From: Massospora cicadina
Taxonomy: Eukaryota; Entomophthoromycota; Entomophthoromycetes; Entomophthorales; Entomophthoraceae
Length of the DNA: 64,000 nucleotides
Direction of reading: 5' to 3'
Assembly: GCA_022478985.1 (NCBI GenBank)
Contig: JAKSZP010013318.1
Coordinates: forward strand, 87,910-151,909
This document shows positions 18,267 to 30,097 of the stretch, one piece after another. Below the pieces are notes generated by a model. It was not told where the DNA came from. It did not search any database and was given only the letters and a program-made list of their open reading frames with translations. Within the stretch, counting starts at the first letter, position 1. Every line of letters starts with the position of its first letter. The position numbers and the translations under genes are program-made.

Positions 18267-20986
18267 TTAAACCTGCTGCTGTGAGGCGGCTAGTTTTGAG
18301 TCCTTTAGCTTGACTATTAGCTGCAATCCGTGAGGAGCGTCGAGGGTTCTGAGGGGAAGGAGAGGGTGGGGGGCGGAGGACCCAGTAAGCCAGCCTAGGA
18401 TGCTGCCCCCGCTCCGTTGCAGGGGAAGGACCTGAGGGTGCTCAATGGTGACCTCCGCGGTGTCCCCATTTGATGAGTCTGAGTCCATATTCACTTCCTC
18501 CAACACTGCAAAGGATCCGCGCGAAATAGACTGTGTAGTTGGGGTAGGACTCTTTGAGGTGGCACTTCTACCGCAGGCCGCGGGTTGCCAGTCCATGCTG
18601 GTGGGCATAGCTCCATTGGGAGCTGAGGGTTGATGCGATAAATCGCTGGTGGAGGTTGGTGGGGGTGCCGCGGAGCCCTGAGTGGGGGTGGCTGACGAGG
18701 GGCACCCTGTGGGAGATGCCTTGCGCTTGGTGAGAGAGGGAGTTGACTCTGGGAGATTGGAGGGGGTGCCCATTGGAAGGGGGGCATGAGCGCGAAGGTA
18801 TCCCATACCAATAGTGGGGTTAGCTGTTTCAACTGCTAGTTGTAAGGCCTCAGGGGACAGGTCTTGAACGGGAACCCATTGTGTGGGTTGTGGAATTGCT
18901 GCTGCAGCCACGTGGGATTGTTTTTGGCCTGGTTTAGGCCCCTGGGTGGTGGCTAAGAGGGCTTGTTTTTGAGCTGAGCAGCCACTATACAAGTGTCCAA
19001 GGGCGTTACACCATGAACACCGGGGGCGCGCCTGATCAGGGTCGACAAAAAAGATCTCAGGGCATTCCCCAACTACCGCCACACGAGGAATAACCTCAAT
19101 GTTATGGGATACAGTGGGGGAGGGGATGAATGACGCCCTTACATGCGAGCTCTTTGAGTGGGAGCATAGTAAGAGAGGACGCTAAAGTCCACTGAAAGAA
19201 CAGACCCAAACTCCATTAAACCACGATGGAGTGCCAGTTTAAGAGACTCAGGATCAACAGTCATTGGTAGGTTGGAAAAAGTAACCCATGAAATTTTCTC
19301 CAGGTGAGAGCGTGTACGAATGATGCGAAGAGATCCGCGTGGAATAATGACCTGGAGGGTGGCAGCATGGTCAGCAAGGGCAGCTTCAGTGAAGCCCACA
19401 TCGATGTAGTGGCCCTCCACTGATTCATGGATGGTGGTGTTAATAGGGAATGTCTCCGCAATCGCTAAAAAGTATGAGAAGTAATCCTCTGTATAGAATT
19501 CAACAGGGTTATGCCCATAATAAAGGCGAATTGCGTGGGAGAGGGTTGAGCGAGGTAGAGCTTTTTGCGCTCTAGTTTCGGCCCATTATTTCTTAACATC
19601 AGCAATAAACGCCACTTCACGGGGATCAGCTTTGGGTAGCGTTGGTGCCAGAGGTTTTTGCCACGCCCCAGTGGCTCCTTTGGTACGTTTGTGTTTGCTT
19701 TGGGCTGCAATTGCGGGTTGAGTGTGAGCTGGTGGTTTGGACAAGTTTGCAGAGTTCCCTTGTTGCTGGAATGTTACAGAAGTCGCTGGCGTTATATTAA
19801 ATTAATGGCGGTTTTTTGGGCCTAGCTAAATTGGGGAGGCCCATCCAGATTGGAATTAACTCCAGCCAATTGGGAGGAGGGAGATGTTTCATCACCATCC
19901 CAATCTATTTGGGTAAATTCAGCCCGAGTATTTGCTGTGATTTCGTGGGCAAAACTCATTGGCTGATTGGTGAATTGGTCGTTTTCAGCATATTGAGATA
20001 AAGTGCCGACTTGAGAAGTGCCAATTACGGGGTTTAAATGGGACGGGTGAGAATGGAACTGGTGTGATGTTCCAAAATCCGAACCATTTGAATCCTCATT
20101 GGGAAGAGTAGATTGTCCCAATTTGGTGCTTAGTGAACCAGAATGAGCGGCTAATCCAACCTTACATCCGAGGGTTTGGGGGCCAGGTGATTGTTGGGCC
20201 TCACTAAATTGGGGAGTCCCATCCAGATTGGAATTAACTCCAGCCAATTGGGAGGAGGGCGATGTTTCATCACCATCCCAATCTATTTGGGTAAATTCAG
20301 CCCGAGTATTTGCTGTGATTTCATGGGCAAAACTCATTGGCTGATTGGTGAATTGGTTGTTTTCAGCATATTGCAATAAAGTGCCGACCTGAGAAGTGCC
20401 ATTTACGGGGTTTAAATGGGACGGGTGAGATTGGAACTGGTGTGAAGTTCCAAAATCCGAACCATTTGAATCCTCATTGGGAAGAGTAGATTGTCCCAAT
20501 TTGGTGCTTAGTGAACCAGAATGTGCGGCTAATCCAACCTTACATCTGAGGATTTGGGGGCCAGGTAGCTGGGTATCGCCCCTCATGGAGGGAGCCAGAA
20601 ACACGGCATCAGCAATAATAGATGGGGCTGAATTAGCTGACACAATGGGGGAGGTGAATGTCTGGATGGGCTGAGTTGCATTCAACTGAGCAGACGCCAT
20701 TAAAACAGCGTGGGTGATGGCCTCCTTGGTTGGAGGGGGCCCAGCGGGTTGGTGGGAGGCAGCACACACAGAGCTGTTAAGCGTGCATGTTGCAGAAATG
20801 CAATCAGGTGAACTGGCGCTAGTTGGAGTAGCTCCAGGTTGGGGGGTGGTGCCTGCTTTCATGGCTGCTGCTTGAGAGCGGGTGATTCTGGTTGACCCTG
20901 AGGTGGGTAACCGAGGGTTTCTTTGTTTGGGGTGGTGCTGGCTCGTTTGGCATAGCCTGCGGGTTCTTTTGCGGGGTATCCGCCAT
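18267..20986 (-). pseudogene. LINE B1 ORF1 (repeat-rich N-terminus, RRM-like region, CCHC knuckle), broken
   Basis: Start ATG at 20986 (MADTPQKNPQ), then a one-base shift into the frame containing TRITRSQAAAMKAG. Residues from about 20566 to 19826 form two tandem copies of a 126-residue unit (SLSTKLGQSTLPN, SFAHEITANTRAEF, DWDGDETSPSSQLAG), a 378-bp duplication. A GAG to TAG change ends the frame at 19822. After further shifts, an RRM-like segment lies at 19420-19139 (ISWVTFSNLPM, FGSVLSVDF) and a CX2CX4HX4C knuckle (CSWCNALGHLYSGC) near 19030-18985. A Pro/Ser-rich tail runs to the stop at 18267. It is longer than ORF1 of the A family, mainly because of the N-terminal repeats. Confidence 0.78.
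19826..20566 (-). repeat. Tandem 378-bp duplication inside LINE B1 ORF1
   Basis: 19826-20188 and 20204-20566 are direct copies with a period of exactly 378 bases (126 codons), differing by a few substitutions. The period is a multiple of three, so the duplication kept the reading frame. Confidence 0.9.
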
Positions 20987-20999
20987 ATTTGTTTATAGT

Positions 21000-21081
21000 T
21001 TTCGTAAATCTCTTTAGTGGAGCTAAATTTCAGGCTGAATTGATTTTCGAAAAGTGATGCTTAGCAGAAAGAGATTTTTTC
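21000..21081 (-). promoter_or_regulatory. LINE B1 5' leader
   Basis: Minus-strand leader beginning at 21081: A-rich start, TCTTTC, then GCATCACTTTT, then ATCAATTCAGCC. It shares CACTTTT and CAATTCA with the A leaders. The stem around CACTTTT seen in A elements is not clear here. Confidence 0.45.
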
Positions 21082-21099
21082 CCCTTAGTCTTATAATTT
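21082..21099. repeat. Target-site duplication of LINE B1, right copy
   Basis: Identical to 14615-14632 over 18 bases. Confidence 0.85.
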
Positions 21100-23133
21100 C
21101 TTTTAACAAAATCTTCTCATCTATCACCAGATTTCAATTTAGTTCTTTACCATGTGTTAGCTTGAATTAGCATACAAAAGATTCTATGCTTATATTATTT
21201 TGGGAGATTGTCCAATAAGTTTTTAAGTAGAGTGCATAGCCATAAAGCCAAGCCACTACCTAAAACCTCAGAAAAACATAAGTGTCATGGTTATGATGAG
21301 TAGGCTATAATAATACATGGGTAGGTCGCAAATATTATGGTTTATTCCATATAATTTAGGCCAAAATTCGCTTCAGTATCACGTTTGATTTGTCTATTGT
21401 TGTTACAATTTGGTGTTGATCAAGCATATAAAACAGATTATAATACATCTTTCCATAGACCTCACCACCCTGACGCCCTTCCCTTTGGTAGAGCAAGTTC
21501 TGACTATCTGCCATCAAGTATTTTATTTAGTCTATCTACCTCTAAATTACATACTATTATCCATAGCTTTAGACTGTTCTCATTTCCACCCAATATTAAT
21601 TTGTACTAAAATAGCTCATAACCCTATCCGCCTCCACCAGTCACTAACATAATTACTGATTTTATTTAATAAAGCTTAATTAATCAATCTAGTATTAAAA
21701 ATTTGATCTTAAGCACACTGGTAGTACTAACTAAGACTGCATTGTAGGATGCTAAAAGAACTAGTCACTGTAGAGAAGACTTTCAAGCTGAGCACCTTTC
21801 AGATACTAAAGAGTATATAATAGAAAGTGAATGTGGAATAAATAAAGGACTAATTGCAATATCTGCGAGCTAGAGGCTATAAACCAATAAAAACTCTCTG
21901 AGACTTGTTGAAATGAAAATCTTAGTTTTATAAAAGATATGATTACTTTACAAATCCTGGCTGAAACTTGACTCTTTATATTATTGTGGATCTTTAGAAA
22001 AACTGGGAGTACTAACTAATAATGCAGTGATATTGAAGATTTATATTTAGTAAAAGTGATATCTTTAGAGAATTAATTTATCTTCCAAAATATTCTGTCT
22101 TCTTACAGATGTACCTTTTCTAGTATAACTTTACCTCAGCATATCTGCCCTATTATAACCCCAGTCACAACAATTTCCATACCTCAATATTCTTATATAG
22201 TCTAATAATACCAAACTATAAAAAAAAACTGTCAGGTTTACTGAGTTATGTGATTTGGTTGTGATAATAAATTAATAGATACTTTTATGAATCAAATAAC
22301 AGGTTTTCATAGATCCCACCCAATAGTATAAATATCAGCGTTGCCTTTATCATTCCCTGTGACTTAATATAGCTTTTCTATCATTTTAAACTTGACAGAA
22401 TATTTTCTCTTTAGTTTAGGCAACTTATAGATGTTTAGGTATGTATTATAGATTAAATTTAATTAGTATGGTCTCATTATCATTATGACAAACGCATCAA
22501 TTAAATCTAAAAAAATAATAATAAAGTGAATAAATTTTATAACTATTTTATTTGATAATAGATAAAGTGAACACTAGACCTACATGTAATGAAATTACAT
22601 ATAAAAGTTTTGACAATTAGTTAGAAAGCTTTACCTTTTGATTCAACTCTTGATTGTTACATCTTAATTGTTGTATATCTATCTTGGGTTTGATAAATTA
22701 AAGGAAAACATGAATTTCTGACTTATACTTTGGTTAGTTATTTTTGTACTATATTATTGCATGATCTACTTTTTTTAGGTTATAAATTGTAAATTAAGGT
22801 TCATCATTGGCTAAGATTAGTTTTTTGATAATAATGATAGCTGAGAAAACTTAGAAAGTTATATGGGTAGCATAGTAGAACTACAATTTATGGTAGGCAC
22901 CCTGTTATTTCTCAAAGTCTAGTTATAAATCTATGCACAAAAACTCTTATTAGTTTCAATTAAATTATTAGAGTTTTATGTAGTACAAAAATAGTGTAAC
23001 ATAATAAAGTTTTCATTTTAAGATAATTATGAATAAAATTAATCACATAAATCTCTACAATTTTCAGAAAATATATCTTTCAAGCTATAAGATAACCAAA
23101 GGCTTACTTTCTAACTTTTATTCTCTTTTTACC
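21100..23133. other. A+T-rich DNA without recognisable gene
   Basis: About 2 kb, dense in stops. Short open stretches near 21385-21650 have no recognisable motif and are likely chance. Confidence 0.5.
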
Positions 23134-23150
23134 TATGAAACCTCATTAAA
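23134..23150. repeat. Target-site duplication of LINE A2, left copy
   Basis: TATGAAACCTCATTAAA, repeated at 28437-28453 with one mismatch. Confidence 0.85.
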
Positions 23151-23291
23151 TTTTAAATTTTAAATTTATTGCGGGGAAGGCTGACCATGGGACGGACACT
23201 TCCAAATATGACTCAGATGAGACAAAACTTAGTACCAGGGGAGGCACCCCAGAGAAGCGATGCTATCTCTTGTTGCCAGCGGGAACGCCAC

Positions 23292-26200
23292 TTATGGGAA
23301 GGGGGAGGGAACGTGTGTAGGGGGCGTAGCCACTATTGAGCACATGTGGAGGAAGGGGTCTGATTTGATGAACCAGACTGGGAACCAGGAGGAGACCAGC
23401 TGTCGGCGACGTGGTGGGAGATATCCAAACATCCACGCTTGAAAGTGATCCACCAAATGAGACTGGAATCTGTGGACAGCTTCAGGGAGGGTGGGGATGG
23501 ATCTGGCGATGGCATCCAAGACAATCGTGTGGATAGTCCACATGGCGATTGCAACCACCAGAGCACGAAGGGAGGGTGGGAGGGGGAGGCCATTGATGAA
23601 GCAAACATATCTCTTGACAGACTGAAGGGATGTGTTTGATCCTGGCCTAGCAGACGTTGGACTTCGCGCCATATTACTTTAGAGGTGGGGCACTTCTCCA
23701 GGCGGTGAAACAGCGTTCCATACTGGCCACACATGACACAGGATGAGTGTAAAGCATTAGAGCGCTCAGCTGTACGATACACCCGCCTCAGGCAGCGCCA
23801 CACATGGGAGCGGACTTGAGGCTGCAACAGAGGATGGTGTGCGTATTTCCAGATAGTCTTTTGGGTCTCAGTGGAATAAGGGATGTCCATCATGTCCAGG
23901 TAGTCCACCCTGGATAGGACTTGGGGTCGAATGGGGATCACGCCATCATGGATGGGTAGCCCCTGTACCTCTTGTGTGAACTGAGGAGAGGGGCGGCCTC
24001 TTCGGGTTGTATGTCCACTAATACGAATTCTCCACTCTGCGCTTCACATGGAGAGTAGGATTCGTTTGTAGTGGGTTTTGGTCCCGTGAGGACCTGTGGC
24101 TGATGTGTGTGATGCGAGGTATTTCATCAGGGAGTGGGGGTTTGATGGATTGTTGAGGCCCAAGGCTTGGGAGAAGTTGGAGTGGGCCGCGCGGGACCAG
24201 TGTTGGGATGGGAGTGTAGGAGCAGTGACGGCCGCAATCCAGGTGCCTAGGATCTTGGCGGCATGGGCTTTGAAGTCAAGTAGGCCCATGCCACCATGAT
24301 GATGAGGGCCAAACATGACCTCTAGCCGTACTGGTGGAGGGCGGCCTGACCAAAGCCAACCTTGTAGCAAAGCATACAGGGATTTGAAGAAGCTTGGGGA
24401 GAAGGGGATGGCGTGGGCTCCAAACCAGACTTTGGATAGGAGCATAGAGTTGGCAAGAACAACCCTGCCAGTGAGGGTAGTAGGGTGGGCTCTGAGAGAG
24501 GCGATTCGCTTCGTCACGTTGTCCAGTATATGGCCCTCCATTACTGCTGACGCGTATCCTCCTGCCTCCAACCACACGCCCAGATGGCATACCGGTCCTA
24601 TGGTAGGTCGTGGCACAAAGGGGAGCACCAGTGGAGCGGTGTGTTTTGAGTTAGTAAGGCGTGGACTTGGGCGAGCAGATGGGCTGGGTTGGGAACTACT
24701 TGCTGGGGCCCAGCAGTTCTGAAACCGACCAAGGAGGATGATTTCAGTTTTGGAGGCGTTCAGTGCCGCGTTGCTTACCCAGGAATATTCCTGGATGAGG
24801 GCTTCAAGCGCGCGTGCATCTTTGTTATTAGACACCCCCACCACGCAATCATCTGCAAATGCCATCATCTTGACTGGGGTTTGGCCTGGCACATGGACCC
24901 CAGTGAGTTGGGCATTCACATTTCGCAGTAGTGGGTCAAGGCTGAAGTTGTATAAGAGTGGGCTCAGGGGGTCCCCTTGTCGCAGGCCCCTTTGAGGATG
25001 GACTACTTCCGTTAGGAAACCTGGGCCACGCACTGCCATTGTTGCAGATTCCGTGAGCAGCATCACCCAGTTAATGAAGCGGGGAGGTAGGCGGAATTGT
25101 TGGAGGCAGGCCCTAAGGTATTCCCAGTTTACTCTATCATAGGCCTTTTGTTGGTCCAAGAATACAAGTGCCCCAGAGGCTGTGGACTGACACACATTAG
25201 CCACAGAGTGCACGTTATCCCAAATCGACCTTCTGGGGATGAAACCGAATTGTTCTGGAGAGATGGTGGCAGATGCTACAGTCCCTAAACGGTTAGCCAT
25301 GATTTTTGTTAAAATTTTGGTGTCTGTGTTTGTTAGAGAAATGGGGCGCCAGTTGGCTAAGTCTAGCCTATCCCCTTTCTTGAAGAGTGTGACTGTAAAA
25401 GCCTCATGTCCTCCTGGTAGGAGGCGCGTTTCCAACAGGCTTTGGTTGAGTGAGGCTAGCAGCAATGGGGATATATATTTAAAATATTTTTTGTAGAACT
25501 CATATGGAATGCCATCTGGGCCTGGGCATTTTCAGTTTGGCGCACCGCGAATGGTAGTCCATAATTTGTTTGGAGTAATTAAATTCATTATTTCTGGGTA
25601 TCAGAAAATGGTGCGGATATGAGCTCTGTCAAGAAATTCTGCCATTTGGCCGGCTGAATTGGTTTGGCTTAGTATAACTCAGAGTAATATCTTTGCATTT
25701 TGATTGCCACTTTGGCCGGTGTGTCCACAATAGAATTATCTGATCTTCGCACCTGTGTGCAGGCCACGCTCTGGCATGGTGCAAAAATTTTTTGAAGAAG
25801 TATGCGGTGCACTTGTCGCCTTTAGTGATGTGTGTGGCCCTGTATTGGACACAAACCTGATGTTTGTGTTGCCTTTCAAGTGCGTTGAGGTGGGCTGCTG
25901 CCTCTGCCCACTTCTGGCCCCATGCAGGGCTATATCCTGAGGCTGGAATGTTGGACTCCAAGTGGGCCAATTCCGCCAGCGTGCGTGATATAACTGCCAA
26001 TGTGGCTCGTGAGCATCTGGATGAGAGATGGCAATAGTGGCAGATGGTGTCTTCTTTGAAAGTTGCCCATGTGGAAATGGGGTCTGCGCAAAATGGTGCA
26101 ACAAATGATTTTGCCAAAGTTGCCTCTTCCACCCACGTGGAAAATCCTGGCGACGCAAGCTCTGGGGGGCGGATTTTGCACCAATGTGGGGCCTTTGCAA

Positions 26201-26918
26201 CTGTGACGGGTAAGTGGTATGTTATCGAGACCAGTTGGTGGTTGGAGAATTCCATTTTCATTGTTTTGAAGTGGGAGATATGGGGTTGGAATTTCGCCAG
26301 CGCTAGAATAAGGTCAATGCGGGTCATGGACCTTAATTGGCCGTTGTGGACGTGGGGATGCATCATGTTTTTGAGCAGTGGGGCATGTCATGGCAGCGCA
26401 TCCATTAACCCAAGGGTGGCTTTTAGAATGCGTAGTTCTATGTGACCCTGTGGGGCGTGGGGTGAGGGCAGCCACCGGTCCATTGGTGAGGTTAGCCAAC
26501 AGTTCATGTTGCCAATTAGGAAAGAATTGGGGGGTAGTGGGAGGGATTTGACTGACGAGAAAAATTCCCGACGCTCTTGTGCACCATTTGGGGCGTAAAT
26601 GTTGACGATTGTGTGTGCAACATCGGCCCATGAGAAGGTGACAACGAGCACTCAGTCATTTAGGAATGTTTCTGAAGATGTAAATTTGAAAAAATTGTTT
26701 TTCTGAATTAGCACCCCACAGTGCTTTGACCAAAAGGATAGGGATGGTAGGAGCATTGTTTTCCAAGCATCCTTGGAACCTCATGGACAGTGGGTTTCCT
26801 GGATGGCCAGGATATCCACGGGTAAATTATTTTGTAAAAAACTCAGTTTCCTAGCTCAGGATGGGGAGGCCTTGAGTCCGGCGATATTCAGCGTCCCTAG
26901 AGTGAAGGTTTCTCCCAT
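23292..26918 (-). pseudogene. LINE A2 ORF2 (APE endonuclease, RT, Cys/His domain), broken
   Basis: ATG at 26918 overlaps the ORF1 stop (TGATG). APE 26900-26000: QETHC, GNMNCW (Asp of the GDMN motif changed to Asn), RIDLIL, and SNHQLV where A1 has SDHRLV, so two catalytic-type Asp positions are lost. RT 25465-24044 is open for 473 codons with LANWRPISLTNTD, QQKAYDRVNW, GLRQGDPLSPLLYN and FADD. A Cys/His domain (CVMCGQYGTLFHRLEKC) lies at about 23750-23690. Stops at 26783, 25671 (TAA), 25603 and 25534 fall at the same codons as stops in A1. Other frameshifts, such as near 25790, are private. It ends at 23292 after PSPFP. Confidence 0.87.
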
Positions 26919-28337
26919 CACACCTTAGGTGCGAGGGGGTGGGCCCCCTGGCCCACCAGCCTCTTCCAGGTCCCCACAGGCTTTCACAGCAGCGCGGGTA
27001 TTAGCAGCAACGCTATCAGGGTTTTTGTTAATTTTTGCGGAAAGAGTCACATTGGCTTTGGCCTTCACTTTTGTTTTCCTGACGTTGGACGAATTTTTTG
27101 CAGTGCGGATAAGTTCGGTGCACTGTCGAGTGGGGCAAAAAAATTTTTTTAATTGGGATAGGTCCCAAGTCAGTTTCAACCGGGGCTTGGGTGCAGCGAT
27201 TGGGTGAGATCAAATCTCCCATCGGATCCTTGATTGAGTGGCCCGTTCAGCTTGGGCCTCCCAATCTGATTGGGTGATGGATTCCTGAGTTGCTTCCGCC
27301 ATGAAGGTCTCCATGTCCTCCTGGCGTTGTGAGTGTGGGATGGTGGTAAAGACCTTGGCCGCTTCCTTGGCTGCGGTCCTATGGGCCTGCTTAGCCTTCT
27401 TCCACTCCTGTGGGGAGATGGGCTTTACCAATAGGTAGCATCCTTGTGCTCCCCATGGGAAAGCCTCTTTGGTGCTTGCGGTTGGTTTGTAGTGCGCCTC
27501 TCCACTGGCCATGGCCTCCAAGGGGTGCTCTTGGAATGTAACGCCCTCTTTGATGGGGCATGCATGTGCCTTATGGCTGAACATGTCACAGTGGGTGCAA
27601 ATGGGGGGCGCGCTGTCAACAGTTACCCAGAATAGGTGGGTGGTGTGCCCTGCAATGTCAATAAAGGTGGAGTGCAGAATCTGGGTTAGGTCCTTTGCGA
27701 TCTCCTCAGTTGGGGTCAGAACTACGATGGCTTTGCTGGTGCACAGGTGTGGCATCAGTGTGAAATGTTGCATTTTGAAAGATTGTATTTCGCCATATAT
27801 GGCGAGATCATCTTTCAGGTGTTGCTCCAAAATGTCACGTTTTACTGTAGTAGGCAAAAAGTCAAACGTGAGGAAAATTTGGTTTGATTTTGTCCATCTT
27901 GTGCATTTAGTTTTGATGACCCATTGCCCTTCAGGGAGGTCGACCACTACGCGCACCGCTGCAGCCTCGTCTGCTGCTATTTTGCTTTCAAAACTTAGGT
28001 CCAGCCAACCGCGCGACATGGAGTGAGGTGCAATGTACACCGCAGTCAGGAAAATTTTGTGTACATCTTCACAAAATTTTTCCCATAGGGCCATTTTTTG
28101 GATGTCCAGATACACATGGACTCCAAATTCCACCGACGAGAGTGGCTGGGAATGTGGCGTGTTGATGTACTGGTTGCATCGTGCTTGCCACGCGAGTATC
28201 TCTGGGGAAATTGTGACCGCCAGTTTTTTTAGATTTTTTTCTATTCCACCAGATTCTCCGGGGCGTTTTCAAACGTTAGAGGCCGCGGGCCTTCCGCCTG
28301 CTCCTCTTGCCTTGCTTGCCCAACTGCTCCCAGACAT
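26918..28337 (-). pseudogene. LINE A2 ORF1 (RRM-like, CCHC knuckle), nearly open
   Basis: ATG at 28337 (MSGSSWASKARG), identical in start to A1. One TGA at 28271-28269 (codon 23) is shared with A1. After it the frame stays open to 27210. RRM-like region about 27880-27700 (IFLTFDFLPTT, EIQSFKMQ). CX2CX4HX4C knuckle (CTHCDMFSHKAHAC) about 27600-27560. A frameshift near 27225 separates the basic C-terminal part, which ends with TGA 26920-26918 overlapping the ORF2 ATG by one base. This is the best-preserved ORF1 of the A family here. Confidence 0.83.
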
Positions 28338-28436
28338 GGGCGCAGACTAATCCCCTCTATGAGATTATCAAACTAGATTTAGTCTTGAATTGAATGGGTT
28401 GCAAAAGTGTTTGCAACGAGAAAGAAAAGTTGCCTT
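28337..28436 (-). promoter_or_regulatory. LINE A2 5' leader with terminal hairpin
   Basis: Same leader as A1. Stem GTTGCAAA / TTTGCAAC at 28399-28418 with a CACT loop, ATTCAATTCAA and GTTTGATAATC follow. Confidence 0.55.
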
Positions 28437-28453
28437 TATGAACCCTCATTAAA
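28437..28453. repeat. Target-site duplication of LINE A2, right copy
   Basis: TATGAACCCTCATTAAA, one mismatch to 23134-23150. Confidence 0.85.
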
Positions 28454-29041
28454 AAGTTTTTTATTATACCACACTCTAACCACAAAATTGTCCTCAAGGC
28501 TTTAATAAACTTTTTTTATGCAACCATGTTAATGCATATTTAAAATTATTTTAATTTTTCATTGGGTATCATGGCAATTTTATTTAGAGTTAAAGAGTCT
28601 TTTTATAGCAAATATATTGATGCTTTTCTGCATTTGGACCATCATTGTCAATATCTCTTATAACATTTTTACCTGGTCATTAGGATTTGACAAAAATTCT
28701 AAGACCATAAAGTTAGACAAAAGCATAGATGATAGTGATAATATTTCATATACTTCTTCAAAAAACGTGAGATATGTTTTCTCAGGTGTTTTCAAAGTTT
28801 CAGAAAATGGTGTATCAAGCAGATACCTTCAAAATAGAGTATGATCCATAATTTAAAAAAATAATATATTTTACTTTCATCTGAGAGAAAAAAAATTATA
28901 AAATGTGAAGCTTCCATTAAATTAGTATATATAATTATAGCCAAATAAAACCAGTTTTCTCTTTTATAAAGTTTTAAGCTTATACTCTTTGTATTTTGCA
29001 CTTTTCTAATACCAGTAATAAATTTCTCATGAATTTTTATA
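28454..29041. other. A+T-rich DNA without recognisable gene
   Basis: No motif or repeat recognised. A 75-codon open stretch at 28617-28844 looks like chance. Confidence 0.45.
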
Positions 29042-29215
29042 TGAGGTGGGCCAACATTTGAACAAATATACTGCACCAATAGGAGGGATATGGAGTAGGG
29101 AGTGAAAATATAGGAGTGGAGGACAAAACCCATGTACTGGAGGTAAATCCTTCCTGTGCATGTTCTGATAGGCCAGGATTATATAATCTAACTTCACTAA
29201 TTTACTTGGGTGGAC
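29042..29215 (-). mobile_element. SINE copy S3, 3' half, minus strand
   Basis: The reverse complement shares CCTGGCCTATCAGAACATGC, ATTGGTGCAGTATA and an ACCTCA(A/T)ATAAAA end with the plus-strand copies at 46490-46795 and 43018-43310. The tRNA-like head is missing, as in a 5'-truncated copy. A+T-rich sequence flanks it. Confidence 0.6.
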
Positions 29216-29440
29216 CAAGGCATGTTATGAAAATCCAAAATTTATTGATATCCTCTTTGTCATACAATTGCAAGTCCAATATTGTAAGAAGAGCAAATGG
29301 TTGAAAATGATAATAAAATTAGCCAAAAGACCCTGGCCAATTTGTAATGAAAACCTTTGAGTCAGGGCAATACTTTCATCAACAATAATTCTCAGCCAAA
29401 TAGCTTAAATTTGGGCAGCTAAGATATTCTAAATCATCAG
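29216..29440. other. Spacer before G2, nothing recognised
   Basis: A+T-rich, no coding or repeat feature found. Confidence 0.4.
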
Positions 29441-30055
29441 TGTCACAAATCTATATGACTGGATAACAAGCCACTATGTATGACCAGCAAATCATTGGAG
29501 GAATTCCGCCAAAGGATCAATGGACAGAATCCGCAGAGGATGTTTCAGAGCTATAAGTAATTGATCGCCTTAGGATGAGGCTATAATAGGCTATGATGGG
29601 TCACATTGGATTGCCTTCAAAATAGGGCGATAAGGCGATGTCAACATTTGACAATAGACAATTTGGATTGCCTCAAATCAGGGTGATAAAAATTGAAGAA
29701 CAACAAGCCAAAACCAATGAGAATATGGCAGAACGATTAAACTAAGCAAAAGAGTTGGTACCAATGGGGGTCACTGGGATATCAGCATAATGAGGGGATT
29801 GACAGAAAGGAAGTTTTAGAGAAAGAAGAACTAAGAAGAAAGAGGGAGCGTACTAGAAAAAGATTTGTCAATTTATTATATTAAAAATAAAAAAGTGTTT
29901 TGGGGAAATTGCTCACATTTTTATTATAAATTAATTGTTTACAAGTGGTCTGAGGAACTGGCAATTGTCATATTATCCGTTCCAATTGCTCAATGGCCAT
30001 AACCCTGTGCAAAAAACCATCTAGTGGATATATACAGAATTACCAAAATTCAACG
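29441..30055 (+). repeat. G2 5' LTR (about 615 bp)
   Basis: Starts TGTCACAAAT and ends near CAAAATTCAACG. It aligns closely with 41174-41783. Two copies of a TTGGATTGCCT...AGGG(C/T)GATAA motif lie at 29605-29632 and about 29662-29689; both are kept in the 3' LTR at about 41337-41423. Confidence 0.8.
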
Positions 30056-30056
30056 G

Positions 30057-30075
30057 TGGTGCTCACTACAGGGGG
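30057..30075 (+). promoter_or_regulatory. G2 primer-binding-like site
   Basis: TGGTGCTCACTACAGGGGG directly follows the 5' LTR. It shares TGGTGCTCA with G1 and is almost identical to the G3 site at 55133. Confidence 0.6.
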
Positions 30076-30097
30076 CCCATTGACCAATAACAATACA

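Larger units (their letters stand above)
14633..21081 (-). mobile_element. LINE B1, full-length non-LTR retrotransposon (about 6.45 kb)
   Basis: Bounded by a perfect 18-bp duplication. Its 5' end at 21081 reads into a leader with TCTTTC, CACTTTT and CAATTCA, as in the A elements. Its 3' end carries AATAAA, GGGTTGGGACC and TAGTACTAAAAAA. ORF1 and ORF2 are in the same order as in the A family, but protein similarity to A is low, so this is a separate lineage. It differs from an intact element by few lesions: stops and shifts in ORF1, one TGA near the ORF2 start, a frameshift between APE and RT, and stops after the RT. B2 at 60955-64000 is a very close relative. Confidence 0.9.
23151..28436 (-). 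mobile_element. LINE A2, full-length non-LTR retrotransposon (about 5.3 kb)
   Basis: Complete minus-strand copy of the same subfamily as A1, with a 17-bp target duplication (one mismatch), the same 5' hairpin leader (28399-28418) and an AAATTT-type 3' tail at 23151-23172. Its flanks are unrelated to those of A1, so the two are independent insertions rather than a segmental duplication. It is better preserved than A1: ORF1 is open apart from one TGA and a late shift, and RT is open for 473 codons. Confidence 0.92.

Noticed and set aside
21385..21652. Overlapping 74- and 80-codon ORFs
   Set aside because: Hydrophobic, low-complexity translation in A+T-rich DNA with no motif.
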